From assembly GCA_963702595.1 (NCBI GenBank), contig CAVPDC010000018.1:124001-188000 (forward strand): 64,000 nt of DNA. Direction: 5' to 3'. The stretch's first letter is position 1; each line of letters starts with the position of its first letter. The position numbers and the translations under genes were made by a program. The notes under the pieces are model-generated. The model did not search any database. It saw only the letters and a program-made list of their open reading frames with translations, and was not told the origin of the DNA. Shown here piece by piece: positions 11,804-23,673 of the stretch. The DNA comes from JALORV01 sp963702595. Its GTDB lineage: Bacteria; Pseudomonadota; Gammaproteobacteria; Burkholderiales; Burkholderiaceae_F.

Positions 11804-12205
11804 TTACGTCGCCAGGCTCCTGACAGAGGGCAGCCGGGCGGCTCGCTCATCAAGTGTCAGCATGGGCGAACGATCGGCGGCGCCGCAGATCCCTGCGTGC
11901 AGGCAATCTGCAAATTCGGCTGCCCCCAAACGGTAGAGATGCAAGGCGCGCTCAATCGCCGACTCCGCCTGGAACTCAAGCTCTTGCGTTTCGAGCAATG
12001 CGCTGAACGCGCCGAGCACCGTTGACTTGTCGAACCCATAGCGGGATCGCAGTACCCACTCAAGCTCAAGAATGACGGTGACGGGAACGAACAGTGTGGC
12101 GCGCCGCGACCTGGCCGTTTCGAACAAGGTCTTCGCGCGCGCCACTTGCCTGTCATCGTCTTCGACCAGCCAACGGACGAGGACGTTTGTATCGAGGCCC
12201 GGCAT
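11804..12205 (-). CDS. vapC: VapC-type PIN-domain toxin
   Basis: Likely ribonuclease toxin of a type II toxin-antitoxin pair. The 133 residues begin with the PIN signature MPGLDTNVLVRWLVEDD (first acidic metal ligand), have a central Glu in VILELEWVL and the later Asp pair region FADCLHAGI. Its ATG shares one base with the antitoxin stop, the usual toxin-antitoxin coupling. The RNA target cannot be told from sequence. Confidence 0.9.
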   Translation of the reverse strand: MPGLDTNVLVRWLVEDDDRQVARAKTLFETARSRRATLFVPVTVILELEWVLRSRYGFDKSTVLGAFSALLETQELEFQAESAIERALHLYRLGAAEFADCLHAGICGAADRSPMLTLDERAARLPSVRSLAT

Positions 12206-12435
12206 CAGCTGCGGCCAATATTCATTTCCGCAATCGAGATTCGGCCCTTCCGGCCGCGGGCGCTCTTGAGCATTCCCTTGAGCTCCACGATCGACCGGGA
12301 TTTGGCACGCATTACCGTGGTGCCATCGTCGAGTACCGTGAAAACCACGCGCTCGCCCTCCGTCAGTCCCATCGACTTGCGAATGCCCGCAGGAATGGTG
12401 ACCTGTCCCTTGCTCGTGATCGTCGCCTCTGCCAT
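12205..12435 (-). CDS. vapB: AbrB-family antitoxin (VapB type)
   Basis: A 76-residue swapped-hairpin AbrB-type DNA-binding protein (ATITSKGQVTIPAGIRKSMGL) that should neutralise the adjacent PIN toxin and repress the operon. The start MAEATITSKG at 12435 is the family start; the frame is open upstream but not family-like. The pair sits between hpnE and radA and is oriented convergently to hpnE. Confidence 0.9.
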   Translation of the reverse strand: MAEATITSKGQVTIPAGIRKSMGLTEGERVVFTVLDDGTTVMRAKSRSIVELKGMLKSARGRKGRISIAEMNIGRS

Positions 12436-12597
12436 GTCTGCGCCCCGATTCAAACCCTTACAAACTGGAGAATTGTAAGGAATCGCCAATCCTCCGTAAA
12501 GTGCCGCGCGTCGGCCGCCCCGCACCGCACACTTACCCTCCATAAGACTGAGAGGTGCTGCCGGCAAGAGCGGTGGACTTCAAGCGGCTTCAACGGT

Positions 12598-13968
12598 TCA
12601 GTGGCGAATGCGCTCCAGCGCCTGTTCCAGCCGATCCACCGCAACGACCTCCAGCCCCTCGATCGCGTGCTTGGGTGCATTGGCGCGCGGGATCAGCGCC
12701 AGCGAGAAGCCGAGCTTGGCAGCCTCGCGCAGCCGCTCCTGCCCGCGTGGCGCCGGACGGATCTCTCCGGCCAGGCCGACCTCCCCGAACGCAACCAGTC
12801 CTCGCGGTAGCGGCTGGTTGCGCATTGACGACACGATGGCCAGAAGCACGGCAAGGTCGGCAGCCGGTTCGCCGATCCGCACGCCACCGACGGCGTTGAT
12901 GAAAACGTCCTGGTCGAAGGCGGCGATTCCAGCGTGGCGATGCAGAACCGCCAGCAGCATCGCGAGCCGCTGCGGATCGAGGCCAACCGAAAGTCGACGC
13001 GGGTTCGGCACGTGCGCGGTATCCACCAGGGCCTGGATTTCCACCAGCAGCGGTCGCGTGCCCTCCTGCGTGACCAGCACGCACGATCCCGGCACGTCGC
13101 CGCCGTGGCCATCGGGCCCGTGCTGCGACAGGAACAGTGCCGACGGATTGCTGACGCCCTTCAAACCGCGATCGGTCATCGCGAACACGCCGAGCTCGTT
13201 GACCGCACCAAAGCGGTTCTTGAAGGCGCGGATCAGTCGGAATGACGAATGCGTATCACCCTCGAAGTACAGCACCGTGTCGACCATGTGCTCGAGCACG
13301 CGCGGCCCGGCAAGGGCGCCCTCTTTCGTGACGTGCCCGACCATGATCAGAATGAAGCCCTGCTGCTTGGCAAGCCGCGTGAGGTGAGCCGCGCACTCGC
13401 GCACCTGGGACACCGACCCCGGCGCCGAGGTCAGCTCGCTGGTGTAGACGGTCTGGATAGAGTCGATGACGACAACGGCCGGTTTCACGTCGCGGATCGT
13501 CGCAACCACGCGCTCCAGCGCAATCTCGGACAGCAGGAGGATCTTCTTGGCTTCGAGCCCGAGCCGCCGAGCGCGCAGGGCCACCTGCGCCGGCGATTCC
13601 TCGCCGCTGACGTAGAGCACGGCCGTATGCCGGGACAGCACGGCGAGCGACTGCAGCAGCAGCGTCGACTTGCCGATGCCGGGATCGCCGCCGATCAGCA
13701 CCACGCCGCCCTCGACCAGACCCCCGCCAAGCACGCGATCGAACTCTTCGATGCCACTCGGCAGTCGCGGCGTCTCCCGTGCCTGCACTTCGCCCAGCGA
13801 CTGCACCGGTGCGGTGGCCACCAACGCCGCGTAGCGGTGCTCGCTCGCCGCCTCGATCCGGTTCTCCGTCAGCGTGTTCCAGGCGTTGCAGTGCGGACAC
13901 TGCCCCTGCCACTTCAGGCTGGTGCCGCCGCACTCGGAACAGACGAACTGGGTACGTGCCTTCGCCAT
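12598..13968 (-). CDS. radA: DNA repair protein RadA (Sms)
   Basis: Branch-migration helicase in recombinational repair. The 456 residues hold an N-terminal C4 zinc finger (CSECGG and CPHCNA), Walker A GGDPGIGKSTLL near residue 90, the RadA-specific KNRFG motif (FKNRFGAVNELG) and a C-terminal Lon-protease-like domain. It ends two bases before the alr start side; alr lies immediately downstream... in minus-strand order alr precedes radA, with one base between the alr stop region and the radA start. Length and frame are normal. Confidence 0.96.
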   Translation of the reverse strand: MAKARTQFVCSECGGTSLKWQGQCPHCNAWNTLTENRIEAASEHRYAALVATAPVQSLGEVQARETPRLPSGIEEFDRVLGGGLVEGGVVLIGGDPGIGKSTLLLQSLAVLSRHTAVLYVSGEESPAQVALRARRLGLEAKKILLLSEIALERVVATIRDVKPAVVVIDSIQTVYTSELTSAPGSVSQVRECAAHLTRLAKQQGFILIMVGHVTKEGALAGPRVLEHMVDTVLYFEGDTHSSFRLIRAFKNRFGAVNELGVFAMTDRGLKGVSNPSALFLSQHGPDGHGGDVPGSCVLVTQEGTRPLLVEIQALVDTAHVPNPRRLSVGLDPQRLAMLLAVLHRHAGIAAFDQDVFINAVGGVRIGEPAADLAVLLAIVSSMRNQPLPRGLVAFGEVGLAGEIRPAPRGQERLREAAKLGFSLALIPRANAPKHAIEGLEVVAVDRLEQALERIRH

Positions 13969-13969
13969 C

Positions 13970-15059
13970 TCAGGCGACCGTTTCCACCGGCACGCGCGGC
14001 GCGAGCGCGCACATCAGCTCGTAGCCGACCGTGCCGGCCAGCGTCGCCACCTCGTCAATCGGGATCCCGTCGCCCCAGAGTTCGACCGGGCTTCCGACCT
14101 GCGCCTCCGGCGCATCACTGAGATCGACCGTGATCATGTCCATCGAGACGCGCCCCGCCATGGGCACGCGCCTACCGGCCACTGACACCGGGGTTCCATC
14201 CGGCGCATGGCGTGGATAGCCGTCCGCATAGCCACAGGCCACGACGCCAATGCGCGTCGGTCGGCGCGCCACGAAGCGCGAGCCGTAGCCGACCGCCTCG
14301 CCTGCCTCTACCGTGCGCATCGAAAGCAGCCGCGAGGTCAGCGTCATCACGGGCCGCAGTCCCAGCTCCGCAGCCGGCCGCTCGGCCGCCGGCGACGCGC
14401 CATAGAGTGCAATTCCCGGCCTCACCCACGTCTCGGCGAGTGGTGGATGCAGGAACAGCGCCGCCGAGTTCGAGAAGCAGCGTGGCTCGGGCAGGTCGCG
14501 GCAGGCCGATTCGAAGCGATCCAGCTGTTCGGTCATGGAGACGGGACCCGCCTGCGCATCGAGGCGGTCGGAATTTGCGAAGTGCATCGACAAGCTTTCG
14601 ATGCGCACCGATCGGCAGCCGGGCGAGCCGCGCCCGCGCCGCCGCGAATTCGTCTGGCGCGAAGCCGAGCCGGTTCATGCCGGTATTCAACTTGATGTGG
14701 ACGCCGATCGGATCGCCCGGCGGCGCTGTCTCGAGCAGGCGCACCTGCTCCTCGTGATGCACGACCACGGTGAGCCCGAGCGTCCGCGCAGCGGTGACGT
14801 CCGGCGCAGCGAAGAGTCCTTCGAGCAGCAAAATGGGCCGCGTCCAGCCGGCAGCCCGCGCGCGGCGCGCCTCGTCGAGGTCGATCAGCGCGAGGCCATC
14901 TGCCTCTGCGAACCCCTGCACCGCGCGCTCGATTCCGTGACCGTACGCGTTGGCCTTGACCACGGCCCACACCTTGCGCCCGGCCGCACGGGCGCGTGCG
15001 GCAGCGAGGTTGTGTCGCATTGCATCAAGACTGATACGAGCGTGGATCGGACGTGGCAC
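13970..15059 (-). CDS. alr: Alanine racemase (frame broken in the middle)
   Basis: PLP enzyme that interconverts L- and D-alanine for peptidoglycan. The N-terminal half (VPRPIHARISLDAMRHNL, then the PLP-lysine motif VVKANAYGHG) is in one frame; after ARLARLPIGAH (about 14,605) the family sequence continues in another frame as IESLSMHFANSDRLDAQAG, with the catalytic region RVSMDMITVDLSD, down to 13970. The GTG at 15059 gives the family N-terminus; no ATG suits. Together the two pieces make about 363 residues, the expected size, so a one-base indel is the simplest cause. It is adjacent to radA and divergent from lplT. Confidence 0.88.
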
Positions 15060-15224
15060 GGGATGCGTGAACGAGAACTGTCGGACGGCCGTAGCATAAC
15101 GAGCACCGCTCACTATCCGCCGCAACCTGCGTGCTATAACGACCGCGTCGACTGCGTCAGGCAGCGGCGCACTCATCTTCATCGCCTTGCCTCCCCTGCC
15201 CGCACTGCGCTCCCGCCTCGGCCG

Positions 15225-16541
15225 ATGAATCGCGGCTTCTACACGATCATGGCGGCGCAGTTCCTGTCGTCGCTCGCGGATAACGCCCTGCTGATCGCAG
15301 CGATCGCGCTGTTGCGCGAAATGGGTGCCGCGAGCTGGATGACGCCGATGCTGAAACTGTTCTTCGTCATCTCCTACGTCGGGCTGGCTGCGTTCGTCGG
15401 GGCGTTCGCAGATTCCTTTCCGAAGGGCCGGGTCATGCTGGTGACCAACACCATCAAGATCGGCGGCTGCCTCCTGATGTTCATAGGCGTCCACCCGCTG
15501 CTCGCGTATGCGGTCGTGGGCTTCGGCGCGGCAGCCTACTCGCCGGCCAAGTACGGCATCGTGACCGAGCTGCTGCCGCCGGAGCGGCTCGTCGTGGCCA
15601 ATGGCTGGATCGAGGGACTGACGGTGATCTCGATCATTCTCGGCTTCCTCCTCGGCGGCGTGCTAATTAGCCCCAAGGTATCTGCCTGGCTGCTTGCCTT
15701 CGACGCCCCGATGGTCGACCTCGAGATCGACCATCCCGCCGAGTCCGCGATCGCCGTCATCGCAGGCATCTACGTGGCCGCCGCGTTCGTCAACATCCTG
15801 ATTCCGGACACCGGCGCGCGCTATGCGAAGCAGCACGTGCATCCGTGGAAATTGCTGGTCGGCTTTGCGCACTGTTGCAACGTGCTGTGGCGCGACAAGC
15901 TGGGACAGATTTCACTCGCCGTGACGACGCTCTTCTGGGGCGCGGGCGCGACGCTGCAGTTCATCGTTTTGAAGTGGGCCGAGCAGGTGCTGGGGCTCAA
16001 TCTGAGCCAAGCCGCCATCCTGCAGGCGATCGTGGCGGTCGGCATCGCCTTCGGCGCGGTGTACGCCGCGTCGCGCGTGTCGCTGAAGAGTTCGCTGGGT
16101 GTACTGCCGGTGGGTGTTGCGATGGGCGTGATCGTGGCGCTCGCGTCGCTTTACAGCCGCAACACGGTACCTGACGGTTCGGTGCAGCTGGGAATGTTCA
16201 CTGCCAGCTACTTTGTGATCATCGCCTGCCTGATCCTGATGGTGATCGGCGCCCTCGCCGGGTATTTCGTCGTACCGATGAACGCGCTGCTGCAGCACCG
16301 CGGGCACGTCCTGCTGTCCGCGGGCCACTCCATCGCGGTGCAGAACTTCAACGAGAACCTGAGCATCCTGGTGATGCTCGGTCTCTACGCGCTGCTGATC
16401 TGGCTCAACCTGTCGATCCAGGCGGTGATGCTGCTGTTCGGGCTCTTCGTCGCGGTCTCGATGGTGATGGTCATGCTCCGCCATCGCTACAACCAGCGCC
16501 AGTTCGACTCCGTGGCGCTGATCGGCGAAGCGCGCCACTAG
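15225..16541 (+). CDS. lplT: Lysophospholipid transporter LplT (MFS)
   Basis: Inner-membrane flippase that brings lysophospholipids back to the cytoplasmic leaflet for re-acylation. The 438 residues hold about 12 hydrophobic segments, beginning MNRGFYTIMAAQFLSSLADN, the LplT family N-terminus, which fixes the start at 15225. AYSPAKYGIVTELLPPERLV is another strongly conserved family block. It is divergent from alr and ends four bases into the convergent UDG gene. Confidence 0.9.
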   Translation: MNRGFYTIMAAQFLSSLADNALLIAAIALLREMGAASWMTPMLKLFFVISYVGLAAFVGAFADSFPKGRVMLVTNTIKIGGCLLMFIGVHPLLAYAVVGFGAAAYSPAKYGIVTELLPPERLVVANGWIEGLTVISIILGFLLGGVLISPKVSAWLLAFDAPMVDLEIDHPAESAIAVIAGIYVAAAFVNILIPDTGARYAKQHVHPWKLLVGFAHCCNVLWRDKLGQISLAVTTLFWGAGATLQFIVLKWAEQVLGLNLSQAAILQAIVAVGIAFGAVYAASRVSLKSSLGVLPVGVAMGVIVALASLYSRNTVPDGSVQLGMFTASYFVIIACLILMVIGALAGYFVVPMNALLQHRGHVLLSAGHSIAVQNFNENLSILVMLGLYALLIWLNLSIQAVMLLFGLFVAVSMVMVMLRHRYNQRQFDSVALIGEARH

Positions 16542-17278
16542 CTGCCGTCGGCCACCACGTCGCGCGCAAAGCAGAGATCGGCCCAAGACTTGGCCTTGTC
16601 GGCCAGGTTGCGCAGCAGGTAAGCAGGGTGATAGGTCACCACCACGGGCACACGCCGGCCGGCGACGTCGATGTGATGGACCGTTCCACGCAGGCTCGCG
16701 ATGCTCGCCTCGGTGCCGAGGAGCGATTGGGCCGCAAAGCGGCCCATGACAAGCACGAGCCTGGGGTTGACGAGTTCGATCTGGCGCCTGAGGAACGGGT
16801 CGCAGTATGCGACCTCTTCCGGCGCGGGGTTGCGGTTGCCGGGTGGCCGGCACTTCAGCACGTTGGCGATATAGACAGCCCGCGCATCCGATCCCGTGCG
16901 GGTGAGACCGACCGCCGCGAGCATGTTGTCGAGCAGCCGCCCGGCCTGGCCCACGAACGGCTCGCCGCGCGCATCCTCCTCGGCACCGGGCGCCTCCCCG
17001 ACCAGCATCCACTCCGCACTGCGATTGCCGACGCCGAACACTGTCTGCGTGCGGGTCGCGTTCAGCGTACAGGCCGTGCAGGTGGCAACCGCGCGTTCCA
17101 GTTCGTCCCACCCCATGCGTGCAATCGCCTCACGTCGGTTCGGCGGCGTGGTTTCGACGACGTTGACAACCTCGGCGACCTCGACGACCTCGGCGACCGC
17201 CGCCGACCCGCGCAGCGTCCACACCGGACCCAGTCCCATGGCATTCCATAGCCGAGCGCGACGCGGATCGAGCGTCAC
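16538..17278 (-). CDS. Family 4-type uracil-DNA glycosylase
   Basis: Removes uracil from DNA and carries a 4Fe-4S cluster. Motifs: CTACTLNATRTQTVFG (first two cluster Cys), GEAPGAEEDARGEPFVGQAG (active-site motif), VLKCRPPGNRNPAPEE (third Cys), and VVTYHPAYLLR (second motif). The GTG at 17278 overlaps the rimI stop as GTGA and gives 246 residues. The tail of a longer upstream frame is only rimI read out of phase. The VAEVVEVAEVV stretch near the N-terminus is low-complexity linker. Confidence 0.92.
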   Translation of the reverse strand: MTLDPRRARLWNAMGLGPVWTLRGSAAVAEVVEVAEVVNVVETTPPNRREAIARMGWDELERAVATCTACTLNATRTQTVFGVGNRSAEWMLVGEAPGAEEDARGEPFVGQAGRLLDNMLAAVGLTRTGSDARAVYIANVLKCRPPGNRNPAPEEVAYCDPFLRRQIELVNPRLVLVMGRFAAQSLLGTEASIASLRGTVHHIDVAGRRVPVVVTYHPAYLLRNLADKAKSWADLCFARDVVADGS

Positions 17279-17742
17279 AGCGAAATCCGCATCACGATGG
17301 CATCCTCGCGCCCGTCCTGCGCCGGGTAGTAGCCGCGACGAACGCCGATGCGCTGGAATCCGTAGCGTTCGTACAGGCGTTGCGCGGCCGGGTTGCTCGG
17401 GCGCACCTCGAGCAGCATCGTGCGCGCTCCGTGATCGCGGGAGACATCGGCCATCCACTGCAGCGTCCGCCAGCCGAGCCCGGCCCGCTGGGCGTCTCGC
17501 GCAACGCTCAGGTTCAGCAGGTGCGCCTCGTCCACGGCAAGCATGACGACAGCATAGGCCTGCAGCCGGCCGCCGGCGTCGCGCAGCACCCAGCAGCTGT
17601 AGCCAGCGTGCAGGGAGTCGGCGAAGTTTCCCCGCGTCCACGGAAACGGGTAGATCTGCCCCTCCACCTCGGCGACGTCATCGAGGTCCGCCTCGGTCAT
17701 CGGTGCATAGCGCTCCACCGAGGGCCGCAACTGAGCACTCAT
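17275..17742 (-). CDS. rimI: Ribosomal-protein-alanine N-acetyltransferase
   Basis: GNAT-fold acetyltransferase expected to acetylate the N-terminal Ala of ribosomal protein S18. The 155 residues include the acetyl-CoA region LLNLSVARDAQRAGLGWRTL and the family ending RRGYYPAQDGREDAIVM. The ATG at 17742 (MSAQLRPSVERY) is chosen over one at 17772. It is placed between tsaB and the UDG gene, and tsaB-rimI is a common bacterial pair. Confidence 0.9.
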   Translation of the reverse strand: MSAQLRPSVERYAPMTEADLDDVAEVEGQIYPFPWTRGNFADSLHAGYSCWVLRDAGGRLQAYAVVMLAVDEAHLLNLSVARDAQRAGLGWRTLQWMADVSRDHGARTMLLEVRPSNPAAQRLYERYGFQRIGVRRGYYPAQDGREDAIVMRISL

Positions 17743-17797
17743 GGGCCAGCCCCCTGACGGCGAGGCGTGCATCCTTCCGCGTTCCTCAGCCGCGCAC

Positions 17798-18502
17798 TCA
17801 TGCGGCCGCCGCGCGCAGTCGGCGCTCTTCCGTCGTCAAGGCCACGTGATCTCGCACGTAAACCGGCATCGCCTCATGCGGTGCGACCGCACGCGCTCGC
17901 ATTGAATCCGTCGCCGCCAGGCGCACGATGTCGGCCGCGTCCGCACGCAGCCCGGACAGCACGAGGCGTTCACCCAGCTCTGGCAACACTTCCGGGAAGG
18001 CCACAAGTGCGTCGCCCGCCACGGCATCCGCATCGCGCGCGAGCGCCGCAAGCTCGGCTGGCCTGGCCAGCTGCGGCGCGCGGACCTCGAGGATCTCCGG
18101 CCCGCGCTGGTACACCGCGCAATAAGCCTCGTGCATGCGCGCATCGATCGCACACAGGACGCTGCGGCAGTCGGGCGCCTGCTCGAACACGCGCGCTGCC
18201 AGCGCCATCAGGTTCCCGACCGCGATGACCTGCTTGCCCGCGCCCCACGCCAGTCCTTGCGCCAGGCCGCAGGCGATGCGCAAACCGGTGAAGGAGCCTG
18301 GCCCGGCGCCGAATGCGATGGCATCGAGATCGCCGAGCTCGGTGCGGGTATCGCGCAGAATCGCATCCACCATCGGCAGGGCTCGCTCGGAGTGACGCTG
18401 GCCGACCACCTCGATGCGCAAGCTGATGGCCCCGTCCTTCAGCAGCGCCACCGAACAGGTCTCCGTCGCAGTGTCGAGCGCCAGCAGGCACGGAGATGTC
18501 AT
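17798..18502 (-). CDS. tsaB: tRNA threonylcarbamoyladenosine biosynthesis protein TsaB
   Basis: Partner of TsaD in making t6A37 of ANN-decoding tRNAs. Family motifs: LLALDTATETCSVAL at the N-terminus, GQRHSERALPMVDAIL, and GAGPGSFTGLRIACGLAQGL. The ATG at 18502 (MTSPCLLALDT) places the motif at the usual position; an in-frame GTG at 18526 would add eight residues. Length is 234 residues. Same strand as rimI, with a gap of 55 bases. Confidence 0.93.
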   Translation of the reverse strand: MTSPCLLALDTATETCSVALLKDGAISLRIEVVGQRHSERALPMVDAILRDTRTELGDLDAIAFGAGPGSFTGLRIACGLAQGLAWGAGKQVIAVGNLMALAARVFEQAPDCRSVLCAIDARMHEAYCAVYQRGPEILEVRAPQLARPAELAALARDADAVAGDALVAFPEVLPELGERLVLSGLRADAADIVRLAATDSMRARAVAPHEAMPVYVRDHVALTTEERRLRAAAA

Positions 18503-18589
18503 GAAGCGCAGGCCCTCTATCGGCACGAAGTCGGAGAAGGCAAATTCTAGCGAGCGCGGCGAACCGCTCGGTGCGTGGACGGTCCGGCC

Positions 18590-19147
18590 CTAAAAGCGCG
18601 AGCCAGGCTGCCGGAGGAACTCGGATTCCTCCGGGGTCGATGCCCGGCCCAGGATCTCGTTTCGATGGGGAAAGCGCCCGAAGCGAAGAATGACGTCGAA
18701 GTGCTTCTGCGCCCATTCCAGTGGCCCATGCTGGCCTTCACGCGCCAGTTCGCCGAACAGCCGCAGCGACTCGTACTGGTCATCGAGCCGTTCGGAGTGC
18801 TCGAACGGCAGGTAGATGAACCAGCGCCGCAAGGCATCGAAGGGCCGATCAAGGCCGGCTTGGACCATTCTTCGTGCATGCCCCAGCGCCGCCTCATCGC
18901 CTGCGAACGCGCGCGGCGTGTCGCGAAAGATGTTGCGGGTGAACTGATCGAGCAGCAGGATCAGAGCCAGCGAGCCCTCCGGCGTCGCGGCCCAGTCGTC
19001 GAGGGACCCAACGAGCGCTTCCTCGACCGCCGCTCCGAAGCGCGACCGAATCTCCGCGTCGACGCTCTCCGACTTGCCGAACCAGAAGTCGCGTGGCGTC
19101 AAAGCGTCGGCTCCAAACCAGAAGTCGAGGATCTCGGTGGGCGTCAT
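18590..19147 (-). CDS. DUF924 family protein
   Basis: Uncharacterised soluble helical protein of about 185 residues. It starts MTPTEILDFWFGADALTPRDFWFGK and contains LLLDQFTRNIFRDTPRAFAGD and YLPFEHSERLDDQ, all typical of DUF924. The ATG at 19147 is preferred because the upstream in-frame GTG lies against a terminator. Function is unknown; neighbours (tsaB, phosphatase) give no clear hint. Confidence 0.88.
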   Translation of the reverse strand: MTPTEILDFWFGADALTPRDFWFGKSESVDAEIRSRFGAAVEEALVGSLDDWAATPEGSLALILLLDQFTRNIFRDTPRAFAGDEAALGHARRMVQAGLDRPFDALRRWFIYLPFEHSERLDDQYESLRLFGELAREGQHGPLEWAQKHFDVILRFGRFPHRNEILGRASTPEESEFLRQPGSRF

Positions 19148-19174
19148 GGTGGACTCGAAGCTTACGGGCACGGT

Positions 19175-19203
19175 GAAAAAGAACGGGGCGCCGTAGCGCC
19201 CCG
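19175..19203 (-). terminator. Rho-independent terminator after the phosphatase gene
   Basis: GGGGCGC-cgta-GCGCCCC (19185-19202) followed on the minus strand by GTTCTTTTT. It lies just past the stop of the low-molecular-weight phosphatase gene. Confidence 0.75.
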
Positions 19204-19230
19204 CTCAAGGGATGCGATCCTAGACGGGGA

Positions 19231-19719
19231 TCAGGCGGCGGCGTACATCGTCGCGCGCTTGCGCACGACGTCGAGCAGACCCTGGCAGGCGTCTTCGACA
19301 TAGTCCAGGACCGTACCGAAGCCTTCCGGCCCGCCATAATAGGGGTCAGGAACCGTCGCCGCGTCGAACTCGCCGGCGAAGCGCATCAGCAAGGCAAGCT
19401 TGTGCTTGTTTCCACGCGGAGACTGCTGCTGCAGGAGGGAGAGGTTCTCCCAGTCCATGGCGAGGATCAGGTCGAAATCGCGGAAGTCGTCCTGAGTGAT
19501 CTGGCGGGCACGGAACTCGCCGAGGTCGTAGCCCCTCTTGCGGGCGGCCTGCTGGGCCCGGACGTCCGCCGGCTCACCGACGTGGTACGCGTGCGTTCCG
19601 GCCGAGGCGATGAGGACGCTGTCGTCCAGCCCGGCGTCGGTCACCATCTTGCGGAAAACACCCTCCGCCGTGGGCGAGCGGCAGATATTGCCCATGCAAA
19701 CAAAGAGGATCTTGGTCAT
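19231..19719 (-). CDS. Low molecular weight protein-tyrosine phosphatase
   Basis: Cytosolic phosphatase of 162 residues. The CX5R active site is VCMGNICRSPTAEG at residues 7-20, and the general-acid Asp is in VPDPYYGG near residue 125. Such enzymes often counter tyrosine kinases of exopolysaccharide export, but here it sits with housekeeping genes next to uvrB, so no specific partner is implied. Confidence 0.93.
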   Translation of the reverse strand: MTKILFVCMGNICRSPTAEGVFRKMVTDAGLDDSVLIASAGTHAYHVGEPADVRAQQAARKRGYDLGEFRARQITQDDFRDFDLILAMDWENLSLLQQQSPRGNKHKLALLMRFAGEFDAATVPDPYYGGPEGFGTVLDYVEDACQGLLDVVRKRATMYAAA

Positions 19720-19920
19720 AGCCTAGTTCGCCTTTCCCGTTGGCCGCTCATCGCGCCGATTTATGAGCGTGCCCATGACTGCAGGCACGTCTTTCCCTTG
19801 AAACTTCAACGCTTCGCCCGCCTTCGCGGACGACACCAATTCACGCAGACCCGCCAAACCGCCGAAAGTTCAGGCCCGCCCGACCATGGGCCTCGACCTC
19901 CACTTCCACGGCGGCCCGGG

Positions 19921-21984
<2,064 letters not shown>

Positions 21985-22298
21985 AATTCGACTCTTTTTG
22001 CACCGCAATAGCGCTAAGGCAGGCGCGAATGCTAGCATCGCGCTGCAAAAAAGCCCATACCTTATAGGTAGAGTTTTCGAGCGGCCGGCGCATGAAAATC
22101 AAAGACTTACGAAGGAATTGAGAACTGTTCCGGACTTGAGCTGAGATCTTTGCGGCTACGGTGTGTCGCCCTGCCACCCGCAGCGCCTATGGCTCGCCGC
22201 AGCGAAAGCCGTATCGCCTAAGCTACCTTCTTAGAAACTCCCTCCAACTAGCTGATTCAATAGAAAAATGCGGCTTGCTGCCGTACAACAGGACTCCA

Positions 22299-23502
22299 AT
22301 GAGTGGTTCCATCTTCGCCGACGTACCCGCCGCACCCCGTGACCCCATCCTGGGTTTGAACGAAGCATTCAACCAGGACACGCGCTCACAGAAGGTCAAC
22401 CTTGGCGTCGGGGTCTACTTCACGGAGGATGGCCGCATTCCCGTGCTGCGCGCCGTGGCGGAGGCCGAGCGCCGTCGCGCGGCCGAACCGTCGCCGCGCG
22501 GCTACCTCCCGATCGAGGGCATCCCCGCTTACGACGCCGCCGTGCAGCGCATGCTGCTGGGCGCGAACTCGCCGCTGATCGCGCAAGGCCGCGTCCTCAC
22601 GGCGCAGGCCCTCGGCGGGACCGGCGGACTGCGGATCGGAGCGGATCTCCTGCGCCGGGTATTGCCGAGCTCCAGCGTCGCGATCAGCGAACCGAGCTGG
22701 GAGAACCATCGGGCAATCTTCGAAAGCGCCGGATTCAGCGTCATAACCTATCCCTACTACGACGCAGCCTCGCAAGGAGTCGACTTCGGCGGCATGCTCG
22801 CGGGCCTGAGGGCCCTCGCGCCGAAGACAATCGTCGTCCTGCACGCTTGCTGCCACAACCCGACCGGAGTTGATCTTTCGCTGCCACAGTGGAAGCAGGT
22901 CGTCGACACCGTCAAGGCAGGCGACCTTGTGCCCTTCCTCGATATTGCTTACCAGGGCTTCGGCGAGAGCATCGATGCCGACGGCGCGGCGGTCCGTTTG
23001 TTCGCCGAGTCCGGCGTGACCTTTCTAGTTTCCAGCTCCTTTTCGAAGAGCTTCTCCTTGTACGGCGAGCGGGTCGGCGCCCTGACGATCGTTGACCAGA
23101 GCAAGGACGAGTCGACCCGGGTGCTGAGCCAGCTCAAGCGCGTCATACGCGCCAACTACTCCACGCCGCCGACACATGGCGGCATGGTCGTCTCCACCGT
23201 CCTCAACACTCCCGAACTGCGCGCCGACTGGGAGCGCGAACTCGGCGAGATGCGCCAGCGAATCAAGGCGATGCGCCGCCAGCTGGCGCAGGGCCTGGCC
23301 GCCCGCACCTCAAAGCGCGACTTTTCGTTCATCGAGCGCCAGAACGGGATGTTTTCGTACACCGGCCTGAGCCCGCGAGCAGGTGACGCGCCTGCGTGAA
23401 GAGTTCGGGATCTACGCGGTGTCGACCGGACGCATCTGCGTGGCCGCGCTGAACTCGAAGAACGTCGAGTACGTGGCGGATTCCATCGCCAAAGTCCTCT
23501 AG
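22299..23502 (+). CDS. Aspartate/aromatic-amino-acid aminotransferase (class I; frame broken near the end)
   Basis: PLP enzyme that transfers amino groups between glutamate/aspartate and 2-oxo acids. The N-terminus MSGSIFADVPAAPRDPILGL matches the AspC/TyrB subgroup; HACCHNPTGVDLS and the PLP-lysine loop SSSFSKSFSLYGERVG are present. After GMFSYTGLS (about 23,375) the frame shifts and the family C-terminus (VTRLREEFGIYAVSTGRIC) continues to the TAG at 23500-23502. Restoring one base gives about 400 residues. Divergent from uvrB, a frequent betaproteobacterial arrangement. Confidence 0.9.
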
Positions 23503-23561
23503 AGGCGGCTAACGTTTTGCGAGGCCCGGTGCGCGCCGCTATACTTGTGGGCTTGCCTTTT

Positions 23562-23637
23562 TCCCCGATAGCTCAGTCGGTAGAGCGACGGACTGTTAAT
23601 CCGCAGGTCCCTGGTTCGAGTCCAGGTCGGGGAGCCA
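23562..23637 (+). tRNA. tRNA-Asn (anticodon GUU)
   Basis: A 76-nt cloverleaf with acceptor TCCCCGA/TCGGGGA, D-arm AGCTCAGTCGGTAGAGC, anticodon loop CTGTTAA giving GTT, T-loop GGTTCGAGTCC and an encoded CCA. Confidence 0.96.
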
Positions 23638-23647
23638 GAATTTTCGC

Positions 23648-23673
23648 AGGGCCACCACTTGTGGTGGCCCTTT
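23648..23673 (+). terminator. Terminator after tRNA-Asn
   Basis: AGGGCCACCAC-ttgt-GGTGGCCCT is a near-perfect hairpin followed by TTT, ten bases past the tRNA 3' end. Confidence 0.75.
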